A DNA stretch of 64,000 bases, taken from Chersky-840 sp035604715 (GTDB lineage: Bacteria; Actinomycetota; Acidimicrobiia; Acidimicrobiales; UBA8190). The notes beneath the pieces were generated by a model. The model did not search any database, had not been told where the DNA came from, and was given only the letters and a program-made list of their open reading frames with translations. Position numbers and translations under genes: made by a program. Below, in pieces: positions 45,609 through 54,873 of this stretch (positions within the stretch are counted from its first letter, which is position 1; every line of letters begins with the position of its first letter). Where the stretch lies: contig CAVSWP010000005.1 in NCBI GenBank assembly GCA_963731665.1, positions 1 to 64,000 on the forward strand, written 5' to 3'.

Positions 45609-48200
45609 GTGGTCGGGCCCCGAACGACATTTCGCCGCGCCGCGTCCCGGGTCCGGGTCACGGCCCACGCCGTGCACCACCTCGGCCTGCCCACCGTCGG
45701 CCTGATCCTCGCCAACTCGGTGCGCCGGCAGTGGCATCACACGCGCCCCGATGCCCGCTCCGGCCAAGACACCGCCGCGGTGGCACCCGGGCCCCTGCAG
45801 CGCGTCGAGGTGTGGAACCCGGGGCCCGGCACGGTGGTGTTCCACTTCGAAGAGGCCCGACTGGAGCTGTCGTTCCTGGCCGCCGACGTGGTGCGGGCGT
45901 CGTGGGGACCGGGCCCCGATCCCGTGCCCTACGCCATCGCCGGCGACCTGGCCGGGCCGGTCCCGGCCGTCCAGGCGCATCCCATCGACGTCCTGCGGGC
46001 CGAGGGCGCCTGGGTGTTGCGCAGTGCGGCGCTCGAGGTCACGGTGGCGCCCGACGGGGCGCTGCGCACGGCGCGGCCCGACGGCACGCTGCTGCGCCAC
46101 GAGTCACCCCCGGTGCGCCGGGGCACCACGTGGGAGCAGTCCTTCTCGATGCGCGCCGGCGAACGCCTGTCGGGGCTGGGTGAACAGGCGTCGGGCCTCG
46201 ACCTGCGCGGCGGCGCCTACACGTTGTGGAACACCGACCCCGGGGGTTCGTGGGGCCCGGGGGACGGTCCGCTGTACCTCGGCATCCCCGTGGTGATGTC
46301 GACCCATCGCGACGGGGACATCCTCACGTTCCACGAGAACTCGACCCGGGCCACGTTCTGCTTCACCGAGCCCGACACCGCCACCGTGTGCTTCGCCAGC
46401 GGCGTCCTGCGGCGCTACCTCGTGGTGGGAGCGCCGCCGCATCTCCTGGACCGCTACAGCGAGCTCACCGGGCGTCCCGCCCTCCCGCCGCGTTGGGCCC
46501 TCGGATATCACCAGAGCCGGTGGGGGTACGACAACGAAGCCGACGTGCGTGCCATCACCGACGGCTTCGCCGAGCTCGGTATCCCCCTCAGTGCGGTCCA
46601 CCTCGACATCGACTACATGCGCGGCTACCGGGTGTTCACCGTGGACGCCGAACGCTTCCCCGATCTCGGGCGCTTGACCGCCCACGTGGCCCGCACCGGC
46701 ACCCGGGTCGTCACCATCGTCGACGCCGGGGTGAAGATCGACGCCGACTACGACGTGTTCCGTGAAGGCCGGGACCAGCGTCGCTTCTGCACCGACGAGC
46801 GCGGACATGTCGCCGAGGGAGTGGTGTGGCCCGGTCGCAGCGCCTTTCCCGACTTCACCGACGCCGGGACGCGCGCCTGGTGGGCCTCGAAGTACCGCAC
46901 GCTCACCGACGCCGGTGTGGCCGGCATCTGGCACGACATGAACGAGCCCACCTCGATCGCGCTGTTCGGCGACCCCACGCTGCCCACGTCCACCCGCCAC
47001 AACTTCGACGGCCGCGGTGGGGACCACGCCGAGGGCCACAACCTCTACGGCCTGCTCATGAACCGCGCCGGCTCCGAGGGCCTGCGCCTGGCCCGCCCCG
47101 AGCACCGGCCCTTCATCGTGTCGCGCTCGGGCTGGGCGGGCATGGCCCGGTGGGCGTGGAACTGGACCGGGGACGTGGCCTCGACGTGGGAGTCGATGCG
47201 CCAGCAGGTGGCCACCGTGCTCGGCTTGGGCCTGTCGGGCGTGCCGTTCTCGGGGTCCGACATCGGCGGCTTCAGCGGCATCCCCGACGACGAGCTGTAC
47301 CTCCGGTGGTTGCAGATGAGCGTCTTCATGCCCTACTGCCGGACCCACTCGGTGCGCGGCGTCCCGCCCCGCGAGCCGTGGTGCTTCGCCGAGGACACCC
47401 GGCGCATGGTGGCGGGATGGATCAGGTTCCGTTACCGGCTCCTTCCCTATCTCTACACCCTGGCCCATCTGGCCTCGCAGAACGGCGCCCCCCTCGTCCG
47501 CCCCCTGTGGTGGCCGGCCGGAGCCGCGCCCCTCGATGCTGCGCCCGTGGACGTCGACGACGCCTTCCTGCTCGGGGACTGCCTACTGGTGGCCGTCGTC
47601 ACCGGTCCCGGGGAGCGCCGGCGCGCCCTGGCCCTGCCCCCGGGGCGGTGGAGGAGCCTGTGGGCAGACGAGCACCCCGAGGGCGAGACCGCCCCCGCCC
47701 CTCTGGAGCGGATCCCCGTGCTCGTCCGGGCCGGGTCGATCGTGCCCCTCGACGACGGCTGGGCCGAGGACGGTGGCCCGTGCCCGCTCGAGGGTGACCG
47801 GGCACCGGCGGGGCCGCCGGGGCGCCTGGCCCCCGACCACGCCCCCCGGCTCCTCGCCCTGCACTGCTGGGCCGACGACGACGGCGGGGCCGAGGGCGTC
47901 TGCATCGACGACGCCGGCGACGGGGACGGGGCGCGGCGCCACGACCGGCTGCGCGTCGAGGGGGCCATGCCGGGCGAGAGCGCCACCGTCACCTGGGACC
48001 GCACCGGCGACTACCCGGCCCCCGCCGTGGCCCGCGTGGTCCTGCATGGGCTGTGGCCCGAGCGGGCCGTGGCCGACGGGGTCGAGGTCCCCGTGTCGGG
48101 GAGCGTGGTCGAGTGCGAGCCCTTCTCGGTGTTGACCCTCGAGGGGTTGACGCCGGCGCGGCACCCAGCGCCGCTCCCGACGCTGCGTGGACGGCGCTGA
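45609..48200 (+). CDS. Glycoside hydrolase family 31 (alpha-glucosidase-like)
   Basis: GTG 45609 gives 863 residues. The GH31 barrel shows PPRWALGYHQSRWGYDN, HLDIDYMRGYRVFTVD, the nucleophile D443 in GIWHDMNEPTS, the acid/base D522 in RWAWNWTGDVASTW, and FSGSDIGGFSG. The N-terminal beta-sandwich (FSMRAGERLSGLGEQASGLD) and C-terminal beta domains are present. Alpha-glucosides or related sugars are likely substrates. The first 45 residues are basic with a hydrophobic patch (HHLGLPTVGLILANS) and precede the normal family start. They may be a poor signal or anchor, or untranslated. Confidence 0.92.
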   Translation: MVGPRTTFRRAASRVRVTAHAVHHLGLPTVGLILANSVRRQWHHTRPDARSGQDTAAVAPGPLQRVEVWNPGPGTVVFHFEEARLELSFLAADVVRASWGPGPDPVPYAIAGDLAGPVPAVQAHPIDVLRAEGAWVLRSAALEVTVAPDGALRTARPDGTLLRHESPPVRRGTTWEQSFSMRAGERLSGLGEQASGLDLRGGAYTLWNTDPGGSWGPGDGPLYLGIPVVMSTHRDGDILTFHENSTRATFCFTEPDTATVCFASGVLRRYLVVGAPPHLLDRYSELTGRPALPPRWALGYHQSRWGYDNEADVRAITDGFAELGIPLSAVHLDIDYMRGYRVFTVDAERFPDLGRLTAHVARTGTRVVTIVDAGVKIDADYDVFREGRDQRRFCTDERGHVAEGVVWPGRSAFPDFTDAGTRAWWASKYRTLTDAGVAGIWHDMNEPTSIALFGDPTLPTSTRHNFDGRGGDHAEGHNLYGLLMNRAGSEGLRLARPEHRPFIVSRSGWAGMARWAWNWTGDVASTWESMRQQVATVLGLGLSGVPFSGSDIGGFSGIPDDELYLRWLQMSVFMPYCRTHSVRGVPPREPWCFAEDTRRMVAGWIRFRYRLLPYLYTLAHLASQNGAPLVRPLWWPAGAAPLDAAPVDVDDAFLLGDCLLVAVVTGPGERRRALALPPGRWRSLWADEHPEGETAPAPLERIPVLVRAGSIVPLDDGWAEDGGPCPLEGDRAPAGPPGRLAPDHAPRLLALHCWADDDGGAEGVCIDDAGDGDGARRHDRLRVEGAMPGESATVTWDRTGDYPAPAVARVVLHGLWPERAVADGVEVPVSGSVVECEPFSVLTLEGLTPARHPAPLPTLRGRR

Positions 48201-48211
48201 GGACGCCGGCC

Positions 48212-48850
48212 GTGCGACGACGCACCCGACGCACCCGCCAGCGCGATCGCGCCCTGCTTCCCCCCGAACACCTCGACGGTGACGGAGTGGCCCTGCGCCG
48301 CCTGACCGTCGAGGACGCCCCCGCCTTGTCGAGGGCCGCCACCGAGAGCCTCGAGCACCTGGCCCCGTGGATGCCGTGGGCCACCCCCGAGGGCACCTCG
48401 CTCGAGGCCCAACGCCAACGACTGCTCGGCCCCGCCACTCTGTGGAGCTCCTCGAGCGGGTACGAGTACGGCATGTTCCTCCCCGACGGGTCGATGGTGG
48501 GCGGGTGCGGACTGCACCGCCGCATCGGGCCCCGCGCCCTCGAGATCGGCTACTGGGTCCACGTCGACCACACCCGCAAGGGCCTCGCCACCGCGTCGGT
48601 CGGCGCCCTCACCGGTATCGGGTTCGCCCTGCGGGGCATCGAGCGCATGGAGATCCACTGCGACGAGGCCAACCGGGCCAGCGCGGCGGTGCCCCCCAAG
48701 CTGGGGTACCACCTCAACGGACGCGTCGCCCACCCACCGGAGGCGCCCGGTGAGACCGGGACGCGACTGATCTGGGTCCTCTATCGCCGTGAGTCGGAGG
48801 CGCGCTCCCCGAGCCCGTCGTCTCCCGACCCGCGCACCACCGAACCGTAG
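48212..48850 (+). CDS. GNAT acetyltransferase (RimJ/RimL type)
   Basis: GTG 48212 starts 11 nt after the GH31 stop and gives 212 residues, with a basic start (VRRRTRRTRQRDR). Family features are VALRRLTVEDAPALSRAATE, MVGGCGLHRRIGPRALEIGY, the acetyl-CoA loop HTRKGLATASVGALTGIGFA and the RimL-like IHCDEANRASAAVPPKLGYH. It may acetylate a protein N-terminus or a small amine. The acidic/Ser-rich tail is not conserved. Confidence 0.85.
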   Translation: MRRRTRRTRQRDRALLPPEHLDGDGVALRRLTVEDAPALSRAATESLEHLAPWMPWATPEGTSLEAQRQRLLGPATLWSSSSGYEYGMFLPDGSMVGGCGLHRRIGPRALEIGYWVHVDHTRKGLATASVGALTGIGFALRGIERMEIHCDEANRASAAVPPKLGYHLNGRVAHPPEAPGETGTRLIWVLYRRESEARSPSPSSPDPRTTEP

Positions 48851-48859
48851 ATTGAGCCC

Positions 48860-49960
48860 ATGCCCGACACCGACCAGCCCGGACCGACCTCGGCACCGCT
48901 CACCGCGGCGGTGTTCCACGAGCTCGTCGACGAGCTGCTCGCCCTCGAAGGTCGTCTGTCGCTGCCCGACGTCCCCCTCGACGAGTTGTCGGTCCTCGAG
49001 GGCTACAAGTGGATCTTCTCCATCCTGGCGGTGGGCCTCGACGCCCAGGTGTGGGCCGACCCGGCCCGTCCCCGCTTCGTCGACATCGTCGGCCCCTACC
49101 GCAAGTGGGGCGGCGACAACGCCGATGCCTTCTACCAGTACGCCCCCATCGACCCCGACCGGACCTACGTGGTCACCGGTCAGAAAGGTGACGCCGACTA
49201 CCTCTCGCTCACCGTCTACGGCGGGCCCTCGGACGGCCGCTACTCCGAGCGCATCGTGGGGACCGTCAACGACCGCTCGCTCACCTTCGCCGACGACGGC
49301 ACCTTCTCGGTGGTGCTCAGCCCCCGCCCCCATCCCGGCGCGTGGTTGGCGCTCGAGCCCGACGCCGTGTGCGCTATCACCCGCGACTACCTGGCCGACC
49401 CCGTGGGTGGGCGCCGGGCCCGGTGGCACATCGCCGCCCAGGACCCGCCCGCCACCCGGCGCGAGGACGACGCCGATCTCGCCCGCCGGTTCCGGGGGGC
49501 ACTCACGTGGATCCGGGACCAGGCGCGCATCGTGCCCATTCCCCTGGGGACGCCCAACACCGTCGACGAGCCCTACGGCGTCCCCAGCCAGACCTTCGGG
49601 TGGGCGGCGGGCGACGCCGCCTACGCCATGGGCTCCTACGAGCTCGGTGAGGACGACGCCCTCGTCATCGAAGGCCGCTCGCCCCCGTGCGCCTTCTGGA
49701 ACGTCTGCCTGTGGAACCAGTTCCTCCACACCTACGACTACGCCTACGAGCGCGTCACCCTCAACGGCACCCAGGTCGTCTACGAGCCCGACGGCTCGTG
49801 GCGTCTCGTGGTGGCGCGGCGCGACCCCGGCCATCCCAATTGGATCTCCACCGCCGGGCACTCCCGGGGCCGGATCTGGTTCCGGTGGTTCCTTCCCGAG
49901 CGCACCCCGTCGCGTCCCACCACGCGCGTCGTCCCCGTGGGCGCGCCGGCCGGCTCCTGA
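48860..49960 (+). CDS. DUF1214-domain protein
   Basis: A 366-residue protein starting at ATG 48860, 9 nt after the GNAT stop. The C-terminal region has the DUF1214 character (GSYELGEDDALVIEGRSPPC, FWNVCLWNQFLHTYDYAYER, GSWRLVVARRDPGHPNWIST), with WFRWFLPERTP near the end. The N-terminal half (VDIVGPYRKWGGDNADAFYQ) is also typical of long actinobacterial members. The function is unknown. No signal peptide is seen, though many relatives are exported. Confidence 0.82.
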   Translation: MPDTDQPGPTSAPLTAAVFHELVDELLALEGRLSLPDVPLDELSVLEGYKWIFSILAVGLDAQVWADPARPRFVDIVGPYRKWGGDNADAFYQYAPIDPDRTYVVTGQKGDADYLSLTVYGGPSDGRYSERIVGTVNDRSLTFADDGTFSVVLSPRPHPGAWLALEPDAVCAITRDYLADPVGGRRARWHIAAQDPPATRREDDADLARRFRGALTWIRDQARIVPIPLGTPNTVDEPYGVPSQTFGWAAGDAAYAMGSYELGEDDALVIEGRSPPCAFWNVCLWNQFLHTYDYAYERVTLNGTQVVYEPDGSWRLVVARRDPGHPNWISTAGHSRGRIWFRWFLPERTPSRPTTRVVPVGAPAGS

Positions 49961-49982
49961 GCGGGCGCGGCGACGTGCGGCG

Positions 49983-50444
49983 TCAGCGCGCGGCGTAGCG
50001 GGCGGCGGGGGTCCCCGGGGGGTTGGTCACTCCGGGGACGGCGTCGGGGTTGGCCACGCACACTTCGCCCTCGAGGCCGTCGGGGTCGGTGAAGAACACA
50101 CTCAGGATCGGGCCGAAGTCGGTGACGAAGCTGTCCGCCGCGCCGCGCGCCATGAGGCGGTCGCGAACCTCCTCGAAGGCCTCCACCGACGCCGCCTGCA
50201 GCCCGAGGTGGTCGATCCGGCCTCGCCCGAACATCGGGGTCTGGCGCTGCGCCTCGGTGTTCCCGGCCACCTCGAACACGTTCAGCTCGGCTCCCACCCC
50301 GACGCGGATGAAGGTAAGACGCACGCCGTCGCCGCCCTGCTCGGTGCCGTCCACCTCGGCGTCGAACACCTGGCGGTAGAACGCCACCAGACGCTCGGTG
50401 TCGTTGGTGAGCACGGCGACGTGGTTGAACCCGTCGAGCAGCAT
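49983..50444 (-). CDS. VOC-family (glyoxalase/dioxygenase-like) protein
   Basis: A 153-residue vicinal-oxygen-chelate protein with two beta-alpha-beta-beta-beta modules. The first ligand is H8 in GFNHVAVLTNDTERLVAFYR; the second module has GRIDHLGLQAASVEAFEEVR and FFTDPDGLEGEVCVANPD, which supply a His and a Glu. It probably binds one divalent metal; the substrate is unknown. It is the last gene of a minus-strand run after SulP (gap 34 nt). Confidence 0.87.
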   Translation of the reverse strand: MLLDGFNHVAVLTNDTERLVAFYRQVFDAEVDGTEQGGDGVRLTFIRVGVGAELNVFEVAGNTEAQRQTPMFGRGRIDHLGLQAASVEAFEEVRDRLMARGAADSFVTDFGPILSVFFTDPDGLEGEVCVANPDAVPGVTNPPGTPAARYAAR

Positions 50445-50478
50445 CAGGCCTCCTCTGACCGGCGATGGTAGGGGCGCG

Positions 50479-52221
50479 TCACGGGCCCGTCCCCGGGCTG
50501 CTCCCCGCCCCCGGTTGCAAGGCGCTGACCGCCTCGTCCACGGTGGTGAACATCTTGTCGCGGCCGATGAGTTCGAGCAGCCCGCTGCGGGCCAGGTTCT
50601 GCGGCGCCCCGCCCACGGCCCGGGCCACGGCCACCACCACGTGCGAGCGCGCCAGCTCTTGCACCAGGGCGCGCACCGTGCGGGTGCCGGTGTAGTCGAT
50701 GTCGGTGATGGCGTCGGCGTCGAGCACCAGGACCTGGGTGGGGGTCGTCGCGGCGGCGATGGCCTTGCCGATCTCGGCTCGGAACACGGCGGCGTTGGCG
50801 TAGTACACCGGCGCCAGCCACTGCACCACCACCACGCCGGGCACGATGACGGGTTGTTGGGGGTGGTCGAGGGGCGCCCAGCTGGTGGTGTCGGGGATCT
50901 TGCCGAGCACGTAGCTCTCGGGGCGGGCCGAGCGCCGGGTGCGGTCGAGGATGGCGAGCCCCACGGCCACGCCGATGCCCTGCTCGACGCCGACGAGGGC
51001 CACCGTCAGCAGCGTGACGATGGCCAGTCCGAACTCCCAGCGGTCGAAGCGGTACACCGACACCAGCTGCCCCACGTGGAACAGCCGGGTGGCCACGAAG
51101 ATGAGGATGGCGGCCAGCGTGGCCAGCGGCACGTCGGTGAGCAGTCCCGCGGCGGGCACCACCAGCACCACCACCGCGGCGGCGGCCAGGCCCGTAAGCT
51201 GGGTGCGACCGCCCGCCGAGGCCACCGCGCCGGTGCGGGCCGGGCTGGCGTTGGTGGTAAAGGACCCCACCACGCCGGCCAGCACGCTCCCGGCGCCGGC
51301 CCCCACGAAGTCGCGGTTCACGTCGACCTCGTAGCCGCCCTGGTCGGCGAAGGCGCGCGTGGTGGCGGCCGTCTGGCTGAGCACGACGAGCGCCACCACA
51401 GCGGCGACCGGCATCACCTGGCCCAGCGACGTCCACGTCAGCGCGCTCAGACCGACATGGGGCGCACCGTGGGCCACGGTCCCGAGCACGGGCACGCCAT
51501 GGGCGCGCAGCCCGGCGGCGGCCACCACGATCGTCGATCCCACCAGGCCCACCAGCGCCCCGGGCAGCTTGCGGTCGATGCGCTCGGCGGCCACGACGGC
51601 GGCGAACACCGCCACGCCGATGCCCAGCGCCCACCCGTTGGCCTGGCCGAGATGGCGCACGACGTCGCTCACGCGGTGCACGGTGGACCCCGACACCGGC
51701 GCCAGGGCGAGGAGGTCGGGGAGCTGGTGCACGATGATGATCACGCCCACGCCGCCGAGGAACCCGGTGATGATGGGGGCCGACAGGAAGTCGGCGATCC
51801 ATCCCAGGCGCAACAGGCCCACCACGGCGACGAGCACGCCCACGACCACGGCCAGCAGCGAGACCAGGGCCATGAAGTGGGCCGACCCGATGGGCGCCAC
51901 CCGGGCGATCCCCGCCGCGAACAGCGGGGCGACGGTGGAGTCGGCGCCCACCGAGAGCTGGGGGGCGGAACCCAGCAGGGCGAAGGCCACCGTGCCGGCC
52001 ACGAAGGCGTACAGGCCGGTGATGGGGGGCATCCCCGCCAGCCGGCTGGTGGCCAGCTGCTCGGGGACGGCGATCACGAGCAGGGTCAGCCCGGCCAACA
52101 GGTCGGCTCCGAACCACTGGCGCCGGTAGCCGTGCAGCGAGTGCAGCAGCAGCGCCGGCACCGCCAGGCGCCGGCCCGCCGGGTGCGAGCCCGCCGGGTG
52201 CGAAGGCGTCATGGGCCGCAC
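50479..52221 (-). CDS. SulP-family anion transporter with STAS domain
   Basis: About 580 residues from GTG 52221 (ggggg lies 8 nt upstream; ATG 52212 is the alternative). The transporter has about 11-12 TM helices with VIAVPEQLATSRLAGMPPIT, GLYAFVAGTVAFALLGSAPQ and the SulP signature FVGAGAGSVLAGVVGSFTTN. A cytoplasmic STAS domain follows (VLVLDADAITDIDYTGTRTV, residues about 470-560). SulP proteins carry sulfate, bicarbonate or dicarboxylates; the substrate here is open. DUF503 lies 37 nt upstream on the same strand. Confidence 0.92.
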   Translation of the reverse strand: MRPMTPSHPAGSHPAGRRLAVPALLLHSLHGYRRQWFGADLLAGLTLLVIAVPEQLATSRLAGMPPITGLYAFVAGTVAFALLGSAPQLSVGADSTVAPLFAAGIARVAPIGSAHFMALVSLLAVVVGVLVAVVGLLRLGWIADFLSAPIITGFLGGVGVIIIVHQLPDLLALAPVSGSTVHRVSDVVRHLGQANGWALGIGVAVFAAVVAAERIDRKLPGALVGLVGSTIVVAAAGLRAHGVPVLGTVAHGAPHVGLSALTWTSLGQVMPVAAVVALVVLSQTAATTRAFADQGGYEVDVNRDFVGAGAGSVLAGVVGSFTTNASPARTGAVASAGGRTQLTGLAAAAVVVLVVPAAGLLTDVPLATLAAILIFVATRLFHVGQLVSVYRFDRWEFGLAIVTLLTVALVGVEQGIGVAVGLAILDRTRRSARPESYVLGKIPDTTSWAPLDHPQQPVIVPGVVVVQWLAPVYYANAAVFRAEIGKAIAAATTPTQVLVLDADAITDIDYTGTRTVRALVQELARSHVVVAVARAVGGAPQNLARSGLLELIGRDKMFTTVDEAVSALQPGAGSSPGTGP

Positions 52222-52258
52222 GTCTCTTTCCCCCCGGTCCCGTGACGGCGCGCTGCGG

Positions 52259-52552
52259 TCATGGTTCGAGGTCGAGCCAGTGTCGCATGCTCGAGATCAC
52301 CGACACCTCGGGATGCGACCACACGAAGCGCTCCACCGAGTCCAGGACCTCCTCGGCGTGGCCGGCGTCGGGGGCCACCACGGAGAACCCGAGCCCGGCC
52401 CGCTGCCACAGGTCGTGGTGGTCGACCTCGGAGGCCGACACCCCGTAACGCCGCCGGGCGGTGTCCACCAGATGGCGGACCACCGAGCGTTTGGCCTTGA
52501 GCGAGTCGCTGGCACCGATGTGGAGCTCCATCTCGAGGGCGCCGACGTGCAC
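52259..52552 (-). CDS. DUF503-family protein
   Basis: GTG 52552 gives 97 residues: VGALEMELHIGASDSLKAKR, VVRHLVDTARRRYGVSASEV, FSVVAPDAGHAEEVLDSVER and a C-terminal MRHWLDLEP. This is the full DUF503 (YlxP-like) pattern; relatives lie next to rbfA or infB in many genomes. Here it heads DUF503-SulP-VOC and not a ribosome-biogenesis operon. Confidence 0.87.
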   Translation of the reverse strand: MHVGALEMELHIGASDSLKAKRSVVRHLVDTARRRYGVSASEVDHHDLWQRAGLGFSVVAPDAGHAEEVLDSVERFVWSHPEVSVISSMRHWLDLEP

Positions 52553-52639
52553 GGGGACCGATGTTATGGTGACGCCGATGTCAGCGACGGGGGCGGCGGC
52601 GACAGCGCCCTATTCGTCCTCGACCCCCGGCCCGGCCTG

Positions 52640-53200
52640 ATGCCGCGGTGGCTCACCGACGTCGAGTTCGCCGTCCTCGGCGCGGCGTGTGACCGGCTCA
52701 TCCCCGAGGATGACACGCCCGGGGCCTCGAGTGCCGGGGTGCCCGACTACATCGACGGGCTGCTCGGTGCCTTTCTGTCCGACCCCCCTCGCATCTGGGC
52801 CGGGGGCCCCACATCGGGGCGCCACGGCGGGGAAGCCGCCTTCGGCCGGTTCCACCGGTTGAGCCGGCTCGACGAGTTGGCGTGGCGCACGCGTATCGAG
52901 GGCTCGCGCGGCATGGCCGAGCGCGAGTTCAACGGACCGGTGCGGGGGCTGCAGGAGCGCTACCGCACGGGACTGGCCGAGCTCGGTGAGGACTTCTGTG
53001 ACCTGAGCCCCGACGAGCAGGACGAACGGCTGCGCCGCGCTCGGGCTTTCACGGCGCTGCTCTACGAGCACTGCTGCGAGGGCATGTACGGCGCCCCGGA
53101 GTACGGGGGCAACCGCGACACCGTGGGATGGCAGGCCATCGGGTACCCCGGCGACGTCCAGCCCCGGGGTTTCAGCGACGCCGAGGTGTCAGGCCCGTGA
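52640..53200 (+). CDS. Gluconate 2-dehydrogenase subunit 3-like small subunit
   Basis: ATG 52640 gives 186 residues with the small-subunit fold: WLTDVEFAVLGAACDRLIPE (the LxAxxDRLIPxDDTPGA pattern), GVPDYIDGLLGAFLSDPPR, and a C-terminal EGMYGAPEYGGNRDTVGWQA, GYPGDVQPRGF. Such subunits pair with GMC flavoproteins and usually carry a Tat signal that exports the pair; none is visible here. In-frame sequence upstream has no ATG or GTG, so a longer form is unlikely unless a base is missing. It overlaps the GMC gene by 4 nt. Confidence 0.85.
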   Translation: MPRWLTDVEFAVLGAACDRLIPEDDTPGASSAGVPDYIDGLLGAFLSDPPRIWAGGPTSGRHGGEAAFGRFHRLSRLDELAWRTRIEGSRGMAEREFNGPVRGLQERYRTGLAELGEDFCDLSPDEQDERLRRARAFTALLYEHCCEGMYGAPEYGGNRDTVGWQAIGYPGDVQPRGFSDAEVSGP

Positions 53201-54873
53201 CCCTCGATGCCGTCATCGTGGGGTCCGGTCCCGGCGGAGCCACCGCCGCCGACGTGCTCACCCGGGCGGGCTGGAGCGTGGTCATCGTCGAGAAGGGCCG
53301 CAACCACCTGCTCGATCCCGACGACCTGACGCGCCCGGCCGCCGACTACTCCAACGACGAGCTCAAGTTCGTGTCCCGGCACTTCCTCGGGCCCGACCCC
53401 CTCATCGAGCCGCGCACCTTCCGCCGGGGCGAGGAGGAGGGGGACCACGTCCACGTGGGCGAGGTCAACTCCATCCCCACGACCGTTGGCGGGGGAGGCA
53501 CCCACGCCGACGGCAAGGTGCCGCGCTTTCGGGAGGAGGACTTCTCCCTGTTGAGCACCCACGGGCCCATCGAGGGCGCCGAGGTGGCCGACTGGCCGAT
53601 CTCCTACGACGACCTCGAGCCGTTCTACGCCGAGGCCGAGCGCGCCATCGGCGTAGCCGGCGACGCCGAGGTCAATCCCTTCGCGGCGTGGCGCTCGGGC
53701 CCCTACCCCATGCCCCCGGGCGCGCCCATGTACGGGGCGGTGCTCTCGAGCGCAGCCGCCGAGGGCATCGGCCTGCACCCCTACGCGGCGCCCACGGCCG
53801 CCAACTCGGTGCCCTACGACGGGCGCCCGGCGTGCAACAACTGCGGCTTCTGCGCCTTCTCCGGCTGCCCCATCCACGCCAAGGGCGACCCCGTGGCCCT
53901 GTTGACGCGGGCCATGGCGACGGGCAACGCCGAGTTGCTGGCCGAGACCTTCGTGGCGCGGGTGCGCACCGACGGCCACCGGGCCACGGGGGTGGACGTG
54001 ATCGGGCCTGACGGTGCGAGCCGCAGCATCGACGCCCGGCACGTGGTCGTCGCCGCCGGCGCGGTGGAGACGCCGCGCCTGTTGCTGCTGTCGGGCATCG
54101 ACCACCCGCTGGTAGGCCGCAACTTCATGGTCCACTTCCAGACCTTCGTCATCGGGATCCTCCCTCAACGTGTCCACGCCCACAAGGGCCGGGCGGTGAC
54201 GCACGTGCACGACGACGCCGTGATCGTGGACGACGCCGCCCGGGCGGCGGCGGCGGAAGCCGGCCTGCCGTGGATCCGCGGCGGCCTCGTCGAGCACGGA
54301 GGGCCCCACCTCCCGGTCATGGAGGCGAAGATGTACCCCTGGGGCCCCAAGCACAAGACGTTCATGCGCTCCTCGCCCATGCGCGACCGCATGTGGGCCT
54401 TCACCATGCAGGGCGAGGACCTCCCCCAGCTCACCAACCGCGTGGACCTCGACCCCAGTGTGCGCGACGTGCGCGGCTTCCCCGTGGCCCGCGTCACCTA
54501 CCGGCCCCATCGACACGAGCTGGTGGCCTCCGCCCACCACGCCCCCGGGCTGGTGCGGGTGCTCGAGGACATGGGCGCCACCTGGACCATGACCTCCACC
54601 TCGCCGCTGGCCGAGGGCGAGGACCGGCGCGGCCCGCTGTCGGCCATCCCCATGAGCCGCCACGTCATGGGCACCACCCGCATGGGCGACGATCCCCGGA
54701 CCTCGGTGGTCGATGCGCACGGCCGGGTGCACGGGCTCGACAACGTGGTCGTGGCCGACTCCTCGGTGTTCGTCACCTCGGCCGGCTACGGGCCCACGCT
54801 CACCCTGGTGGCCCTGGCGGCGCGCGCCGCCGCCGCCATGGTGGGACGCGACCGCCCTCAGACGGTGAGGTGA
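53197..54873 (+). CDS. GMC-family FAD oxidoreductase with Cys cluster
   Basis: GTG 53197 (GTGA overlap) gives 558 residues. The FAD motif VIVGSGPGGATAADVLTRAG is at the N-terminus. CNNCGFCAFSGCPIH holds C213, C216, C219 and C224, a pattern like the [3Fe-4S] loop of bacterial FAD-glucose dehydrogenases. The catalytic His is probably in SRHVMGTTRMG, and the C-terminal FVTSAGYGPTLTLVALAARA is typical of GMC. It likely oxidises an alcohol or sterol-like substrate and passes electrons to an unknown acceptor; no cytochrome subunit is adjacent. Its 3' end overlaps the convergent hydrolase gene by 16 nt. Confidence 0.9.
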   Translation: MTLDAVIVGSGPGGATAADVLTRAGWSVVIVEKGRNHLLDPDDLTRPAADYSNDELKFVSRHFLGPDPLIEPRTFRRGEEEGDHVHVGEVNSIPTTVGGGGTHADGKVPRFREEDFSLLSTHGPIEGAEVADWPISYDDLEPFYAEAERAIGVAGDAEVNPFAAWRSGPYPMPPGAPMYGAVLSSAAAEGIGLHPYAAPTAANSVPYDGRPACNNCGFCAFSGCPIHAKGDPVALLTRAMATGNAELLAETFVARVRTDGHRATGVDVIGPDGASRSIDARHVVVAAGAVETPRLLLLSGIDHPLVGRNFMVHFQTFVIGILPQRVHAHKGRAVTHVHDDAVIVDDAARAAAAEAGLPWIRGGLVEHGGPHLPVMEAKMYPWGPKHKTFMRSSPMRDRMWAFTMQGEDLPQLTNRVDLDPSVRDVRGFPVARVTYRPHRHELVASAHHAPGLVRVLEDMGATWTMTSTSPLAEGEDRRGPLSAIPMSRHVMGTTRMGDDPRTSVVDAHGRVHGLDNVVVADSSVFVTSAGYGPTLTLVALAARAAAAMVGRDRPQTVR

